Shown here piece by piece: positions 1 to 9,080 of a stretch of DNA of 33,534 bases; positions within the stretch are counted from its first letter, which is position 1, and the number at the start of each line of letters is the position of its first letter. This stretch comes from a virus. The notes beneath the pieces were generated by a model, which was not told the DNA's origin, did no database searches, and saw nothing but the letters and a program-made list of their open reading frames with translations. Position numbers and translations under genes: made by a program. The stretch covers positions 1-33,534 of the IMG/VR virus record IMGVR_UViG_3300017751_000094; one strand, given 5' to 3'.

Positions 1-1
1 A

Positions 2-1699
2 CGTACTGATTGGTCTAACTATGATAATGGATTAGTTGATAATGATCAACTTACAGGTGGAGCTGATCTCTTTTCGTCTCATGCAATAGGAGTACTCAGT
101 GCTTGCGCTGGCACATTCTGTGGATGGTCTAATGCTTCGAGTCTTCGTGTAATTTATCTTGAATCAGTAGCTGACACATATAACGCTGTTATAGAATTTC
201 ATAAAACAAAACCAGTCAATCCAGTAACAGGTGTTCGTAACGCAACTATAGTTACTGGTGCATGGGGTTATACAACAACAGAACTTACTGATGCAATTCC
301 TATTGATGACATTGAATCTATAACAATATATGACGCAGATGATAATCCTACTACAATTAATCAAGGCGACAATCCGTATCCACAAACATTTAACATTACA
401 CTCGATGCTTCAGGTTCTTCCGAGTATAACGTCACTGGTGAAGATCGAGCTTATAAAGGTGCTGCAGCAAACATCCCAGTAGCGAATAGATCGTTAACGG
501 TCAAGCCCGGCGACACAATTAACATTACGAATAATGCTCACGGAAGCCATCCAGTAGAAATACGAAGAAGTGGTATAGCGGTTTCTGGTGTAACTGGTGC
601 AGGAACGGCGAACCTTTCATGGGTTGCTACCTCAGGTTCAGGAACATCTTACGTATGCACAATACATGCAGCTATGACGGGCGGTATCGTAGTATCTCCT
701 ATGTCAACGACAGATTGGTTTAGTGACTTTACACCTTTCGTCAACAACGGTATGTGGCCAAGAGTTATTGAAGATCCTGCTGACAACACAGACAAATGGT
801 GTATTGTTTGGGGACTGAACGGCGTTACTAGTTCCCGGCTTCGTTCCACTTCACTCGATACAGTCAATGCGACAATGAATACAGAAGGTGGAATGTATCA
901 TTTCAAGAGTGCAGGTAATTATAGTAACGTATTCTCGTCTGTAGGCACTCCTAGTTATAAAGCTGAAATACGAATTAAGAGTGGTTCAACTCTTATTGAT
1001 CTAGGCCGTGGTCTAAATGGTCTTACTATGATATACGATATTACTTCAGGATCCACGTTGTCTTCGGCAGTCACTCGCTATCCAAATGGTAATTATAGCG
1101 AAGGTGATGTTAATGATTTTACTATAGCAGCTAGTCAACATAGTACAGCGAATCCATTACTCGATGATTATAGTTCTCGAGGAAGCGGTATCGATCTAAG
1201 TGGAATGGGAGCTTATACTTATACGTGTTACCCAGGCACTACTTTCCCAGACGGACAATGGGCATTCTTTAGTGGAACAAGTTGTGCAGCTCCTCAAGCG
1301 GCAGGTTGTGCATCCTTATTCATTGATGATTATTACACTAAGCGCGGAGTCTATCCGAGCATTGCCGATCTTAAAAGTATAATGCAAGCGAATGCTTCAC
1401 CTGTTCTTGAAAGCGAAAACTTAGTTGATGAGTGGTGGAATACACCCAGTCCAACAAACTTTGCTTCAACACGTTTATATTCGTCTTCTGATGTATTCCG
1501 TATTCCTGATGCCGGCACCTATAATGGCGGTACTGACTTGAGTGATTTAGCAGGTACACCAAATTTACGAGTCAATGTTCCATACTCAGTTCGTCTAGGC
1601 ACAGGTAAGTATATAGCTCGAGGCCAAACGATTACTGAAGGACGAAGACCTACTTCAGGGCGTGTCTTCCCTCGACAAAAGATAAAACTCGAGGCTTAA
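2..1699 (+). CDS. Subtilisin-like serine protease with a nested cupredoxin domain (5' end outside window)
   Basis: The frame is open from the left edge, giving 565 visible residues; the ATG at 674 is internal. Subtilase (S8) features come in the right order. A catalytic-His motif SSHAIGVLSACAG has its His codon at 80-82, a strand-like TIVTGAWGY follows, the oxyanion-hole motif KSAGN has its Asn codon at 917-919, and SGTSCAAPQAAG has its Ser codon at 1280-1282. The catalytic Asp should lie upstream and is not visible. Visible residues 129-233 form a cupredoxin-like domain (SLTVKPGDTINITN, SHPVEIR, then CTIHAAM). His-Asn spacing is 279 residues, against about 91 in subtilisin BPN', so the copper-type domain is inserted inside the protease fold. 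Asn-Ser spacing (121 against 66) implies a further insertion. The gene lies directly before a gp8-like gene, so a virion-associated protease is inferred. Substrate and secretion are unknown. Confidence 0.85.
   Translation, partial: RTDWSNYDNGLVDNDQLTGGADLFSSHAIGVLSACAGTFCGWSNASSLRVIYLESVADTYNAVIEFHKTKPVNPVTGVRNATIVTGAWGYTTTELTDAIPIDDIESITIYDADDNPTTINQGDNPYPQTFNITLDASGSSEYNVTGEDRAYKGAAANIPVANRSLTVKPGDTINITNNAHGSHPVEIRRSGIAVSGVTGAGTANLSWVATSGSGTSYVCTIHAAMTGGIVVSPMSTTDWFSDFTPFVNNGMWPRVIEDPADNTDKWCIVWGLNGVTSSRLRSTSLDTVNATMNTEGGMYHFKSAGNYSNVFSSVGTPSYKAEIRIKSGSTLIDLGRGLNGLTMIYDITSGSTLSSAVTRYPNGNYSEGDVNDFTIAASQHSTANPLLDDYSSRGSGIDLSGMGAYTYTCYPGTTFPDGQWAFFSGTSCAAPQAAGCASLFIDDYYTKRGVYPSIADLKSIMQANASPVLESENLVDEWWNTPSPTNFASTRLYSSSDVFRIPDAGTYNGGTDLSDLAGTPNLRVNVPYSVRLGTGKYIARGQTITEGRRPTSGRVFPRQKIKLEA
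386..700 (+). other. Cupredoxin-like (type 1 copper) domain inside the protease
   Basis: This is a domain-level annotation within the subtilase frame. An opening strand TFNITLD is followed by the GDT turn (VKPGDTINITNN), a His in SHPVEI (codon 548-550), and the C-terminal ligand loop C-T-I-H-A-A-M: Cys codon 656-658, His 665-667, Met 674-676. The pattern C-x2-H-x2-M is that of amicyanin-type blue copper proteins. The first-His to Cys spacing is 36 residues, or 39 from an alternative His at 539-541; the latter equals amicyanin's. All four expected ligands are present, so copper binding is plausible. It is inferred, not shown. Similar GHP...C..H..M domains occur, to my knowledge, in other marine phage and bacterial proteins. 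Confidence 0.75.
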
Positions 1700-1707
1700 G
1701 ACATGTT

Positions 1708-1715
1708 AATAAATA
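1708..1715 (+). promoter_or_regulatory. Candidate T4-type late promoter (AATAAATA)
   Basis: The octamer AATAAATA lies in the 49-base gap between the protease stop and the gp8-like start. It differs from the T4 late box TATAAATA only at position 1 and fits the relaxed NATAAATA form reported for cyanomyoviruses. Its position, 33 bases before the start codon, suits a late promoter. AT-rich octamers also arise by chance, so the call rests mainly on location. Confidence 0.45.
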
Positions 1716-1748
1716 AACAAAACAACATCAATACAAGCGACTTCTGAT

Positions 1749-3392
1749 ATGCCAGAAATTTTAACTACGAGTTTCAAAAGTGATTCAACTCGATTATTCA
1801 TCGATAGCTTAGCTAGTGATGCGTACTACTTAGTCGTGTCTTCCATTGGAACGTTTGATCCTGCTGATACACTATATTCTAAGAACCAGTTTCTTGAAAA
1901 GATATTGTTTGGAAAGCGCGTTAATCCTAATGATATTCATTATGCTATTAAATATTATCCATGGCAGGTAGGCAACACTTATACTGAGTATGATGATAAG
2001 GTTGATTTAACCGGACAAAACTTTTATGCAGTTGTTGGACCCAACGATAATGATACAGGTGACTATCGAGTTTATAAGTGCTTACGCAATAACAACAATG
2101 GAGTAACTAGTAACCCACCTAATTACGATGCTGCGGTTATTAATCAAAGATACGAAACAGCCGATGGGTATGTTTGGAAATATATGTATCGTTTGACTTC
2201 ATTACAATTTGAAGCTTATGCAGCGGTAGGTTATATTCCTATTCTAGGTTTACTTGATAGCGATCCTGTTCCAACGGATAAAGGTTCAATTTCAGATATT
2301 GTTGTTGATAACCGAGATGATAACCAAGGATACCAAGTCGTAACAGGCTCACTTATTGATAGTGCAGATGTTACTGGTATTATGAATATTGATCCAGGCC
2401 CAGGCTGGAGTCCACGAGATGATTACTACTCTGGCCAATTCTTATATTCTACGAATCCAAATGGTGTATCACATATATTCGAAGTGTTTGATTATTCTTA
2501 TGAGCCAAACACTGGTGTTGCAACAGTTCGTGTAGGACAAGAATTAGTATCAGGTGATGCTGATCCTGTTACAGCCGGTGTTACTACAAACGCTAGCATA
2601 CGTATTGTCCCTAAAGTATTAATTCAAGGAGACGGTATTAGTACAACGAATCCTAATTATACAGCGGTAGGTGTTCCTAATATTGTCGATGGTCGAATTG
2701 ATTCGGTTGACTTGCTCGAGCCTGGTATCGGATATAGTAATGCGATTGTTACAGTTGTCGATCCTCAGTTTGACTTTGATCCTGATGATCCTAACTCGAC
2801 TGTTGTACGTGCTTCTTTAAGAGCTCGCATATCTCCTCCGGGTGGCCACGGTTTTAATATCATTGATGAACTTCGATGTCGTAACTTCTCAATGTATGCT
2901 TATATTACTGCAGATGATAATACTCAAATTGGTGATAGTAATACTTACGGAGCGGTTGGATTAATTCGCAATCCTAATTTTAATATAGCCAATCCAGTCA
3001 TTTTTGATAATCGTATTGCAATTACTACAAGTGACATTGGTAATGTAACAACAAACGCAACATTAACTCAAGTAAATGCTGATAATGATGTTGTATTCTC
3101 AGGCTTTGTACATGAAGTCGATGTTACAACAAACACATTTTACCTATGTGAATACATGGGACCTTATCGAAACAATTCAGCAACTGGTCAGGGAGATGTT
3201 TCTCTCGACCTTACATTGCCGCTCAGAAACGAGACCGGCCAAACAATTACTATAAATAGTCCAGTAGCAAGTAACGTAACAATGTCTCCGTACACTCAAA
3301 GATCCGGTGAAGTTTACTTTATGGAGAACTTCTTCCCACTACCTCGAACAGATAACTCGAGAGAAGAATTTAAGTTTGTACTGGAATATTAA
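1749..3392 (+). CDS. Baseplate wedge subunit, T4 gp8-like
   Basis: This 547-residue protein resembles T4 gp8, a baseplate wedge component. Shared landmarks are an N-terminal stretch ending in an LFGKRV / IKYYPW segment (about residues 50-75), the strand VYKCLRN near residue 105 (T4 gp8 has VYRCLDV), and DGYVWKYMYRL near residue 139 (T4 gp8 has DGYVWEYLFEI). A later GGHGFNIIDELRCRNFSMYA segment sits near residue 370. It is longer than T4 gp8 (334 residues); the extra length is beta-rich sequence in the middle, comparable to the longer gp8 proteins of cyanophages. No strong Shine-Dalgarno precedes the ATG; the upstream bases read CGACTTCTGAT. It sits 16 bases before the next structural gene, consistent with a late baseplate operon. 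The family call is confident, and assembly into the wedge is inferred from T4. Confidence 0.8.
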   Translation: MPEILTTSFKSDSTRLFIDSLASDAYYLVVSSIGTFDPADTLYSKNQFLEKILFGKRVNPNDIHYAIKYYPWQVGNTYTEYDDKVDLTGQNFYAVVGPNDNDTGDYRVYKCLRNNNNGVTSNPPNYDAAVINQRYETADGYVWKYMYRLTSLQFEAYAAVGYIPILGLLDSDPVPTDKGSISDIVVDNRDDNQGYQVVTGSLIDSADVTGIMNIDPGPGWSPRDDYYSGQFLYSTNPNGVSHIFEVFDYSYEPNTGVATVRVGQELVSGDADPVTAGVTTNASIRIVPKVLIQGDGISTTNPNYTAVGVPNIVDGRIDSVDLLEPGIGYSNAIVTVVDPQFDFDPDDPNSTVVRASLRARISPPGGHGFNIIDELRCRNFSMYAYITADDNTQIGDSNTYGAVGLIRNPNFNIANPVIFDNRIAITTSDIGNVTTNATLTQVNADNDVVFSGFVHEVDVTTNTFYLCEYMGPYRNNSATGQGDVSLDLTLPLRNETGQTITINSPVASNVTMSPYTQRSGEVYFMENFFPLPRTDNSREEFKFVLEY

Positions 3393-3408
3393 AGGAATAT
3401 GATAAAAG

Positions 3409-6400
3409 ATGCCTATTAATAAAGATCTCAGTTTAGCGCCGTACTTCGACGATTTCGATTCTGAAAAACAATACTATCGTGTGTTGTTTAAGCCCGGTTT
3501 TGCTGTACAAGCAAGGGAGCTTACTCAGCTCCAAACAATGCTGCAAAATCAGGTCGAACAATTCGGCGATAACATTTTTAAAGAAGGCAGCATTATTAAA
3601 GGCTGTAACTTTACAAATCTAAATGGATTGGAGTTCGTAAAGTTAACCGACACAGCATACCTTACTGCTGAAGGCCCGTCAACAACTCTTAATGTAGAAA
3701 ATTATGTTAGTCGTGTCATTACCGCAGACGATGGTACAGGTAACGAAATTGAAATCGACGAAATCTTCGAGTTAACTGGATCTAACACCGGTCTACGAGC
3801 TGATATTATTTCAGCCGCTCAAGGTAACAAACTCGATGTTCCTAATCTACGTACATTCTTTATTGATTATAAGAATACCGGTACAAATGGTGATACACAG
3901 TTTGCATTAGGTGAGCCACTGACTATTACTCGTAAGAGATATAAGCGTGGTACAACTACACAACTTTTCGCTGATGAGCCACAACAAATTACAGATCTTT
4001 TTGTTTGGGATAAAGTCAACACACCTCACGTTGGTAAAACTTTTGGTATCCAATCGGCACCAGGTGTAATATTCCAGAAAGGGCATTTCCTTTTCGCTAC
4101 ATCTCAAACATTGATTGTTTCAAAGTATGATCTCTTACCTAATAATGTTTCGGTAGGTTTTAGAGTAAATGAAGCATTCGTAAATACACTACAAGATTCG
4201 AGTCTATATGATAATGCAAACGGATCGTTAAACGAAAACGCTCCAGGTGCAGATCGTCTTAGACTTATACCCGAACTCGTTGTTATTGATACAACCACCG
4301 CTAGTAATGATCCTAATTTCTTTACACTAGTACGATACCAAAACGGAAACGCAATTACGGTTAGAGACGTTTCACAATATAATGTACTCGGTGAGGAGCT
4401 TGCACGCAGAACTTATGAAGAGTCAGGAAATTACGTTTTAGATAACTTTAGCGTTATCAGTGATGACTTAGTAGACGAAAATGGTGATAGTCACGTTAAC
4501 GTTCTATTAGGAACTGGTTGCGCTTATGTAAAAGGTTATCGTGTTGAAAATAACGCAGAACGAGCGTTTAAGATCGATCAGATCTCAACAACTGAAACTA
4601 TAAATGCACAAGCAGTTTCAATGGATTACGGCAACTATCTTGAAGTCGATAATTCTTCCGGTAATGGGTGGCAAGGTAAGTTAAGTGTTAATCTTACACA
4701 ATGTGATGTACAAGATTCTTCAGGTTCGTCACTCGGTTCTGCCTTAGTCGTGAATGTAACTCCTGATCGAGTATACATTACAAACCTCGTAATGGTTGGG
4801 TCTGTATCAGAAATTGCTCGACTCGCTTACTCTTCAGGTTATGTAAAAGTAAAAAATCGAGTCTTAGAAGCTTCTAAAAAGCCGCTCGTTTTTAATACCG
4901 GATTGCGCAGCCTATTCAATACTTCTGATACGCTGATTCCAGTCCGTGTTGAAGATGCTTCGGCAACTCAAACAGGTAATGTTATTACTATCAATGCAAA
5001 TGCTGATGAAGACTTTGTTGTTGATAATAATGATGTGCTAGTTATTGATAGTAACAGCAACTATATTCCAGTACTCAGTACAGCTACCGATGTTAATAAT
5101 AGTGTTCTTACGATTAATCTCGATCCTTCTGCATCATCCGATCCTAACGTAACTGTATACTATAACAAACGCATGATTGGTTCTGTGAGTGGCATCGAGC
5201 CTTATAATAAGGTCGTTAAAGAGCCATACATCAGGCTTGACTATGATCTCGCTGTAGACCAATATAACCTCGGTTTCCCAGACGTATTTAAGATTACTAG
5301 CATTGTCGATAATGCTGGTGTTGATTTTACGAATAGCTTTAGACTTGTTCCGAACCAAAAAGATACTCACTATGATCTTTCTTTCATGGAGTATATTCCT
5401 GGTCGGCCTCGTCCAACAGGTCGTTTAACTATTCAATTGAAAGTTTTCCAATTAGATAATTCAACTGGAGAATACTTCTTTACGATTAATAGTTATCCTG
5501 CTACACTTGATCCATCTGATATTCCAGCTTACACATCAGATTCGGGGCTTACATATAACTTAAGAGAATCATTTGACTTCCGTCCATATTGTAATAAGAT
5601 CGGTTTAGCTGATTATGATTACAATACACCCGGTGGTTCTCCAGTAATTGATCCTACTACTTACCCAGTAGGTGGTGCGGTTCCATTCTTTACAAACTTC
5701 GGAGCACCTTTAATACCTGCAATCAACGGGTCAGTGACATCTGATATTGAATATTACTTGTCACGAGTCGACACGATTGTTGTTGATTCTTATGGTGAGA
5801 TTAATATACTGAAAGGTAAAGAACAATCATACCCTGCTCCTGCTAAAGTCGGTAGAGATCAATTTGCAATCGCACAAGTTACTATTCCAGGCTATCCTGT
5901 CTTATCTACACGATCAGCCAATGCACAAAACAAACTTCCTTATGCGGTTACATCAATGGCAGTTGGTGCTACAGCCTATACAATGAAAGACATGCATTCT
6001 CTTGAGAGAAAAATTAATAACATGTCTTATTATATCTCGTTGAATCAACTTGAGCAAGCAACTGAAAATCTTACGATACTTGATGAAAATGGTTTATCAC
6101 GATTTAAGAATGGTTTTGTAGTTGATCCATTTAATGACTTTAGTTTATCAAACATTAAAGATCCTATGTTTAGTGCTTCAATACCGCACGCTCAAAAAAT
6201 TCTACAACCTGCGGTTAAGACATTCCCAATTGATCTTAAGTTTAAGAGTAGCTCAGCGGCAACACTATTCCCTTCTACCACCGACGCAAAGGTCGGTACA
6301 TTAGGTCGAGATAGTAACGTTGAAATTATTTCTCAAGAGGCTGCAACAGGATTCCGTAACTGTGTAAGTAACTTCTATCAATATACAGGGCAAGGATTTA

Positions 6401-8877
6401 TTTCTCCTCCTTATGATGTTGCTTATGACACAACTACGAATCCAGTAACTATCGACTTCGATATGACCGAAGCCTTTACCGAATTAGTCGAGAACTTACA
6501 AGAATTTATTCCATTGACTGACACTCAAACAACTACACGTACTGGTAATTTCTTTGCTGATAACTTTGATATGGAAGCTTCTAGAGCAGCTAGACGTTGG
6601 ATACGAAGGCCTGGTGGTACACTAACTGATACAATTACAACGACTACACGTGAAATAAGCATCTTACCAGATCAAGGCACGATGTCTCAACAGTTTGTTG
6701 GTGATTTCATAACTAACATGCAGTTCCAGCCATTTATTGCGGCACGTGACATCAAGGTCTACATGTCTGGTCTACGTCCTAATCAAAGACATTACTTCTA
6801 CTTTGATAAGCAATCAATTGATGCTAATGTTTGTGCTGGTACCGCTTCTGATACTGTCGATGGTATCGAACGTGGTGGAGAGTTTGGAGCAGCTATTACC
6901 TCTGATGCTAATGGTGTAATACGAGCAGTATTTGCTATTCCTGAAGAATCATTCTTTGTGGGTGATCGTGTACTTGAAATTGCTGACGTTGATGTATATT
7001 CAAGTATCGAAGCTGCAGCGACATCTCAAGGATTCATTACATACCGAGCATATAACTTTAGTGTTGAGCGTACATCACTTACTGCAACTACACGGATGCC
7101 AGAGTTTGATGTTAACGTAACGACTACAACTCGTAATGTTGTTCGTAGGCCACGTGGACGCGATCCAATTGCTCAGACATTCTTTATTAAGAAAGGTATG
7201 GGACAAGGAAGTAACAGTGTATTCTTATCTGAAGTTGACGTTTTCTTCAAGCGAGTAAGTGAAGAGAATGGCATTCAATTACAAATACGAGAAGTTGTTA
7301 ACGGCTATCCTTCAAATCAAATCATTCCTTTCTCAAGATCATATAAGAAAGCAGGTGCATTAACTTCTGCTAATGTATCTGATGATGCTTCAATAGCAAC
7401 TACATTTGCTTTTGATGCTCCTGTAAGATTGGATGTAGAAAAAGAATACTGTGTAGTATTACAGCCTGATGCAAACGATCCTAACTACTTAGTTTATATT
7501 TCACAGATTGGTCAAGTTGACCTTACACCTGGAGACACTCAAGGTGCTGCTGTTGTACAAGACTGGGGTGATGGTGTACTATTTAGTTCTACTAACAACT
7601 CAGCTTGGAAGTCATACCAAGACGAAGATCTTAAGTTTGTACTACGACGTCATAACTTTAATCAAAGTTCAGGTTCAATAACACTGACTCATAATGATTG
7701 CGAATTCTTTACGATTGATAATCTTACTGGTGGTAACTATAGTGCTGGTGAATTGATCTACCAAGAAAAAGCATTACAAGGTGGCACTCAAGCAACAGTC
7801 AGTGTAGCCAACGGCACAGCAATACTAACAGGTACAGCTCTTGATCAGACTTATGCGGTAGGTGACTTTATTAAAGTAACTACATCAGGCGTAACTCCTA
7901 AGACAGACATATTCAGTGTTGTAAGTGTTGACTCAACAACTCAGATTACATTGAATAAGCCGGCTTCATATGCGATTGCAAATGGAACAGGTACACCAGT
8001 CGTTATTGGCCACATGGTTTATCATAATCGACTTGACCGATCTGAACTTTACCTCGAGCGAAGTTCAGCACGAGTCGGTAGAACATTTACTGCTGGATCA
8101 CCTATTGTTGGTCTAGATAGTGAGAAGTCTGCTGACATCGTTACGGTTGACGATATTAACCTCAGCTATATCCAACCTATGATTGGTAAGACAGACGATT
8201 CTGTTTCAACAACGAATTTAACAGGTACATTTGTTCCTGCCGGTTTACCCAACGCAAGTTACTCCACCGGCTTAAAGTTCAGTGATAATAATACATTTGG
8301 CAACAAAGGTCTAATCGTTCACAGTAAGAGTAACGATCCTAGTGGTGCTAAATCATTTGATTTCGTAATTGATCTTGAAAACAATGCTAATGTAACATCT
8401 ACACCATTTATTGATATTGAAATTTCTAAGCTCTTTGCTTATCAATATAAAGTAACTGATACACCAGCAACAACTTCGAAGTATATTTCGAGTCAGATAG
8501 AACTCAGTGTTGATCTTGATGCTGAAGACATTCACGTCTTGGTTACAGGTTATCGACCAACTGGTACTGATATCAAAGTATATGTACGACCACACAATGT
8601 ATTCGATGGTTCAAATCCTAGAGAAATCGATTGGGTTGAGTTAGAACTATTTGAAGGTGTTAATACGTACTCTTCTAATATAAACCAACGCGATTATCGC
8701 GAATTTAAATATCGAGTAGCAGCGGCCGATAAAGATGTAGATGGGGCTTTAACTTATACTAGCCCAGCCGGTACCTTCTCAACATTTAGAAAATTCGCGA
8801 TCCGAATCGATATGCTATCACCCAATATACATAATGCTCCTACTTTGAGAGATTATAGGGCTATAGCGTTGACCTAA
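3409..8877 (+). CDS. Very large virion structural protein, DUF4815-like
   Basis: This protein has 1822 residues. Its N-terminus (YFDDFDSEKQYYRVLFKPGF, then AVQARELTQLQTMLQNQVEQ, both within residues 12-52) matches what I know of the DUF4815 family of large structural proteins in cyanophages and other marine myoviruses. Central landmarks are ARRWIRRPGG near residue 1063 and YMSGLRPNQRHYFYFD near residue 1120. A beta-rich segment DPIAQTFFIKKGMG starts near residue 1252. The C-terminal part (about 1680-1822) contains KVYVRPHNVFDG and ends TLRDYRAIALT. No transmembrane or catalytic motif is evident. It directly follows the gp8-like gene, so a peripheral baseplate or fibre-anchoring role is likely; this is inferred. 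A spaced AAAGGA at the preceding stop could serve as ribosome site. Confidence 0.75.
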   Translation: MPINKDLSLAPYFDDFDSEKQYYRVLFKPGFAVQARELTQLQTMLQNQVEQFGDNIFKEGSIIKGCNFTNLNGLEFVKLTDTAYLTAEGPSTTLNVENYVSRVITADDGTGNEIEIDEIFELTGSNTGLRADIISAAQGNKLDVPNLRTFFIDYKNTGTNGDTQFALGEPLTITRKRYKRGTTTQLFADEPQQITDLFVWDKVNTPHVGKTFGIQSAPGVIFQKGHFLFATSQTLIVSKYDLLPNNVSVGFRVNEAFVNTLQDSSLYDNANGSLNENAPGADRLRLIPELVVIDTTTASNDPNFFTLVRYQNGNAITVRDVSQYNVLGEELARRTYEESGNYVLDNFSVISDDLVDENGDSHVNVLLGTGCAYVKGYRVENNAERAFKIDQISTTETINAQAVSMDYGNYLEVDNSSGNGWQGKLSVNLTQCDVQDSSGSSLGSALVVNVTPDRVYITNLVMVGSVSEIARLAYSSGYVKVKNRVLEASKKPLVFNTGLRSLFNTSDTLIPVRVEDASATQTGNVITINANADEDFVVDNNDVLVIDSNSNYIPVLSTATDVNNSVLTINLDPSASSDPNVTVYYNKRMIGSVSGIEPYNKVVKEPYIRLDYDLAVDQYNLGFPDVFKITSIVDNAGVDFTNSFRLVPNQKDTHYDLSFMEYIPGRPRPTGRLTIQLKVFQLDNSTGEYFFTINSYPATLDPSDIPAYTSDSGLTYNLRESFDFRPYCNKIGLADYDYNTPGGSPVIDPTTYPVGGAVPFFTNFGAPLIPAINGSVTSDIEYYLSRVDTIVVDSYGEINILKGKEQSYPAPAKVGRDQFAIAQVTIPGYPVLSTRSANAQNKLPYAVTSMAVGATAYTMKDMHSLERKINNMSYYISLNQLEQATENLTILDENGLSRFKNGFVVDPFNDFSLSNIKDPMFSASIPHAQKILQPAVKTFPIDLKFKSSSAATLFPSTTDAKVGTLGRDSNVEIISQEAATGFRNCVSNFYQYTGQGFISPPYDVAYDTTTNPVTIDFDMTEAFTELVENLQEFIPLTDTQTTTRTGNFFADNFDMEASRAARRWIRRPGGTLTDTITTTTREISILPDQGTMSQQFVGDFITNMQFQPFIAARDIKVYMSGLRPNQRHYFYFDKQSIDANVCAGTASDTVDGIERGGEFGAAITSDANGVIRAVFAIPEESFFVGDRVLEIADVDVYSSIEAAATSQGFITYRAYNFSVERTSLTATTRMPEFDVNVTTTTRNVVRRPRGRDPIAQTFFIKKGMGQGSNSVFLSEVDVFFKRVSEENGIQLQIREVVNGYPSNQIIPFSRSYKKAGALTSANVSDDASIATTFAFDAPVRLDVEKEYCVVLQPDANDPNYLVYISQIGQVDLTPGDTQGAAVVQDWGDGVLFSSTNNSAWKSYQDEDLKFVLRRHNFNQSSGSITLTHNDCEFFTIDNLTGGNYSAGELIYQEKALQGGTQATVSVANGTAILTGTALDQTYAVGDFIKVTTSGVTPKTDIFSVVSVDSTTQITLNKPASYAIANGTGTPVVIGHMVYHNRLDRSELYLERSSARVGRTFTAGSPIVGLDSEKSADIVTVDDINLSYIQPMIGKTDDSVSTTNLTGTFVPAGLPNASYSTGLKFSDNNTFGNKGLIVHSKSNDPSGAKSFDFVIDLENNANVTSTPFIDIEISKLFAYQYKVTDTPATTSKYISSQIELSVDLDAEDIHVLVTGYRPTGTDIKVYVRPHNVFDGSNPREIDWVELELFEGVNTYSSNINQRDYREFKYRVAAADKDVDGALTYTSPAGTFSTFRKFAIRIDMLSPNIHNAPTLRDYRAIALT

Positions 8878-8893
8878 TCTGGAGCCACGAATT

Positions 8894-9079
8894 ATGAACC
8901 GAGCAACAAAAGATCCAAAGACAGGTGCAGTTCTTAATATGGACGCCGAAGCTCTAAATAAATATAAGATAGAGCGAAAGTACTATCGCAAAGTCGATGC
9001 ACTATATGATGATATTACGGATATCAAGGCAACCATAGCTGCTCTTTACGAAAGAATCGAAAACTTGGAAAGTAAATAA
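8894..9079 (+). CDS. Small coiled-coil protein of the tail-fibre cluster
   Basis: This 61-residue acidic/basic protein belongs to no family I recognise by name. Residues 34-58 form an uninterrupted four-heptad coiled coil: hydrophobic residues V34, L37, I41, I44, I48, L51, I55 and L58 alternate with 3 and 4 spacing. Beta-branched residues at a and mostly Leu at d favour a parallel two-stranded coil. The first 33 residues are polar and probably extended. GGAG at 8881-8884 is a good ribosome site nine bases before ATG. The stop lies one base before the next gene, implying translational coupling with the S74 fibre. It may be an oligomerisation adaptor or small structural protein; it could also be a chaperone. 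Confidence 0.7.
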   Translation: MNRATKDPKTGAVLNMDAEALNKYKIERKYYRKVDALYDDITDIKATIAALYERIENLESK

Positions 9080-9080
9080 A

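Noticed and set aside
3251-3258. An exact TATAAATA inside the gp8-like gene, about 150 bases upstream of the next gene
   Set aside because: In AT-rich DNA of this length about two such octamers per strand are expected by chance. It lies in coding sequence, so it is not called without transcript data.
8957-8964. AATAAATA inside the 61-residue coiled-coil gene
   Set aside because: It falls in Asn/Lys/Tyr codons (LNKYK) and is probably coincidental; the next gene is coupled by position instead.
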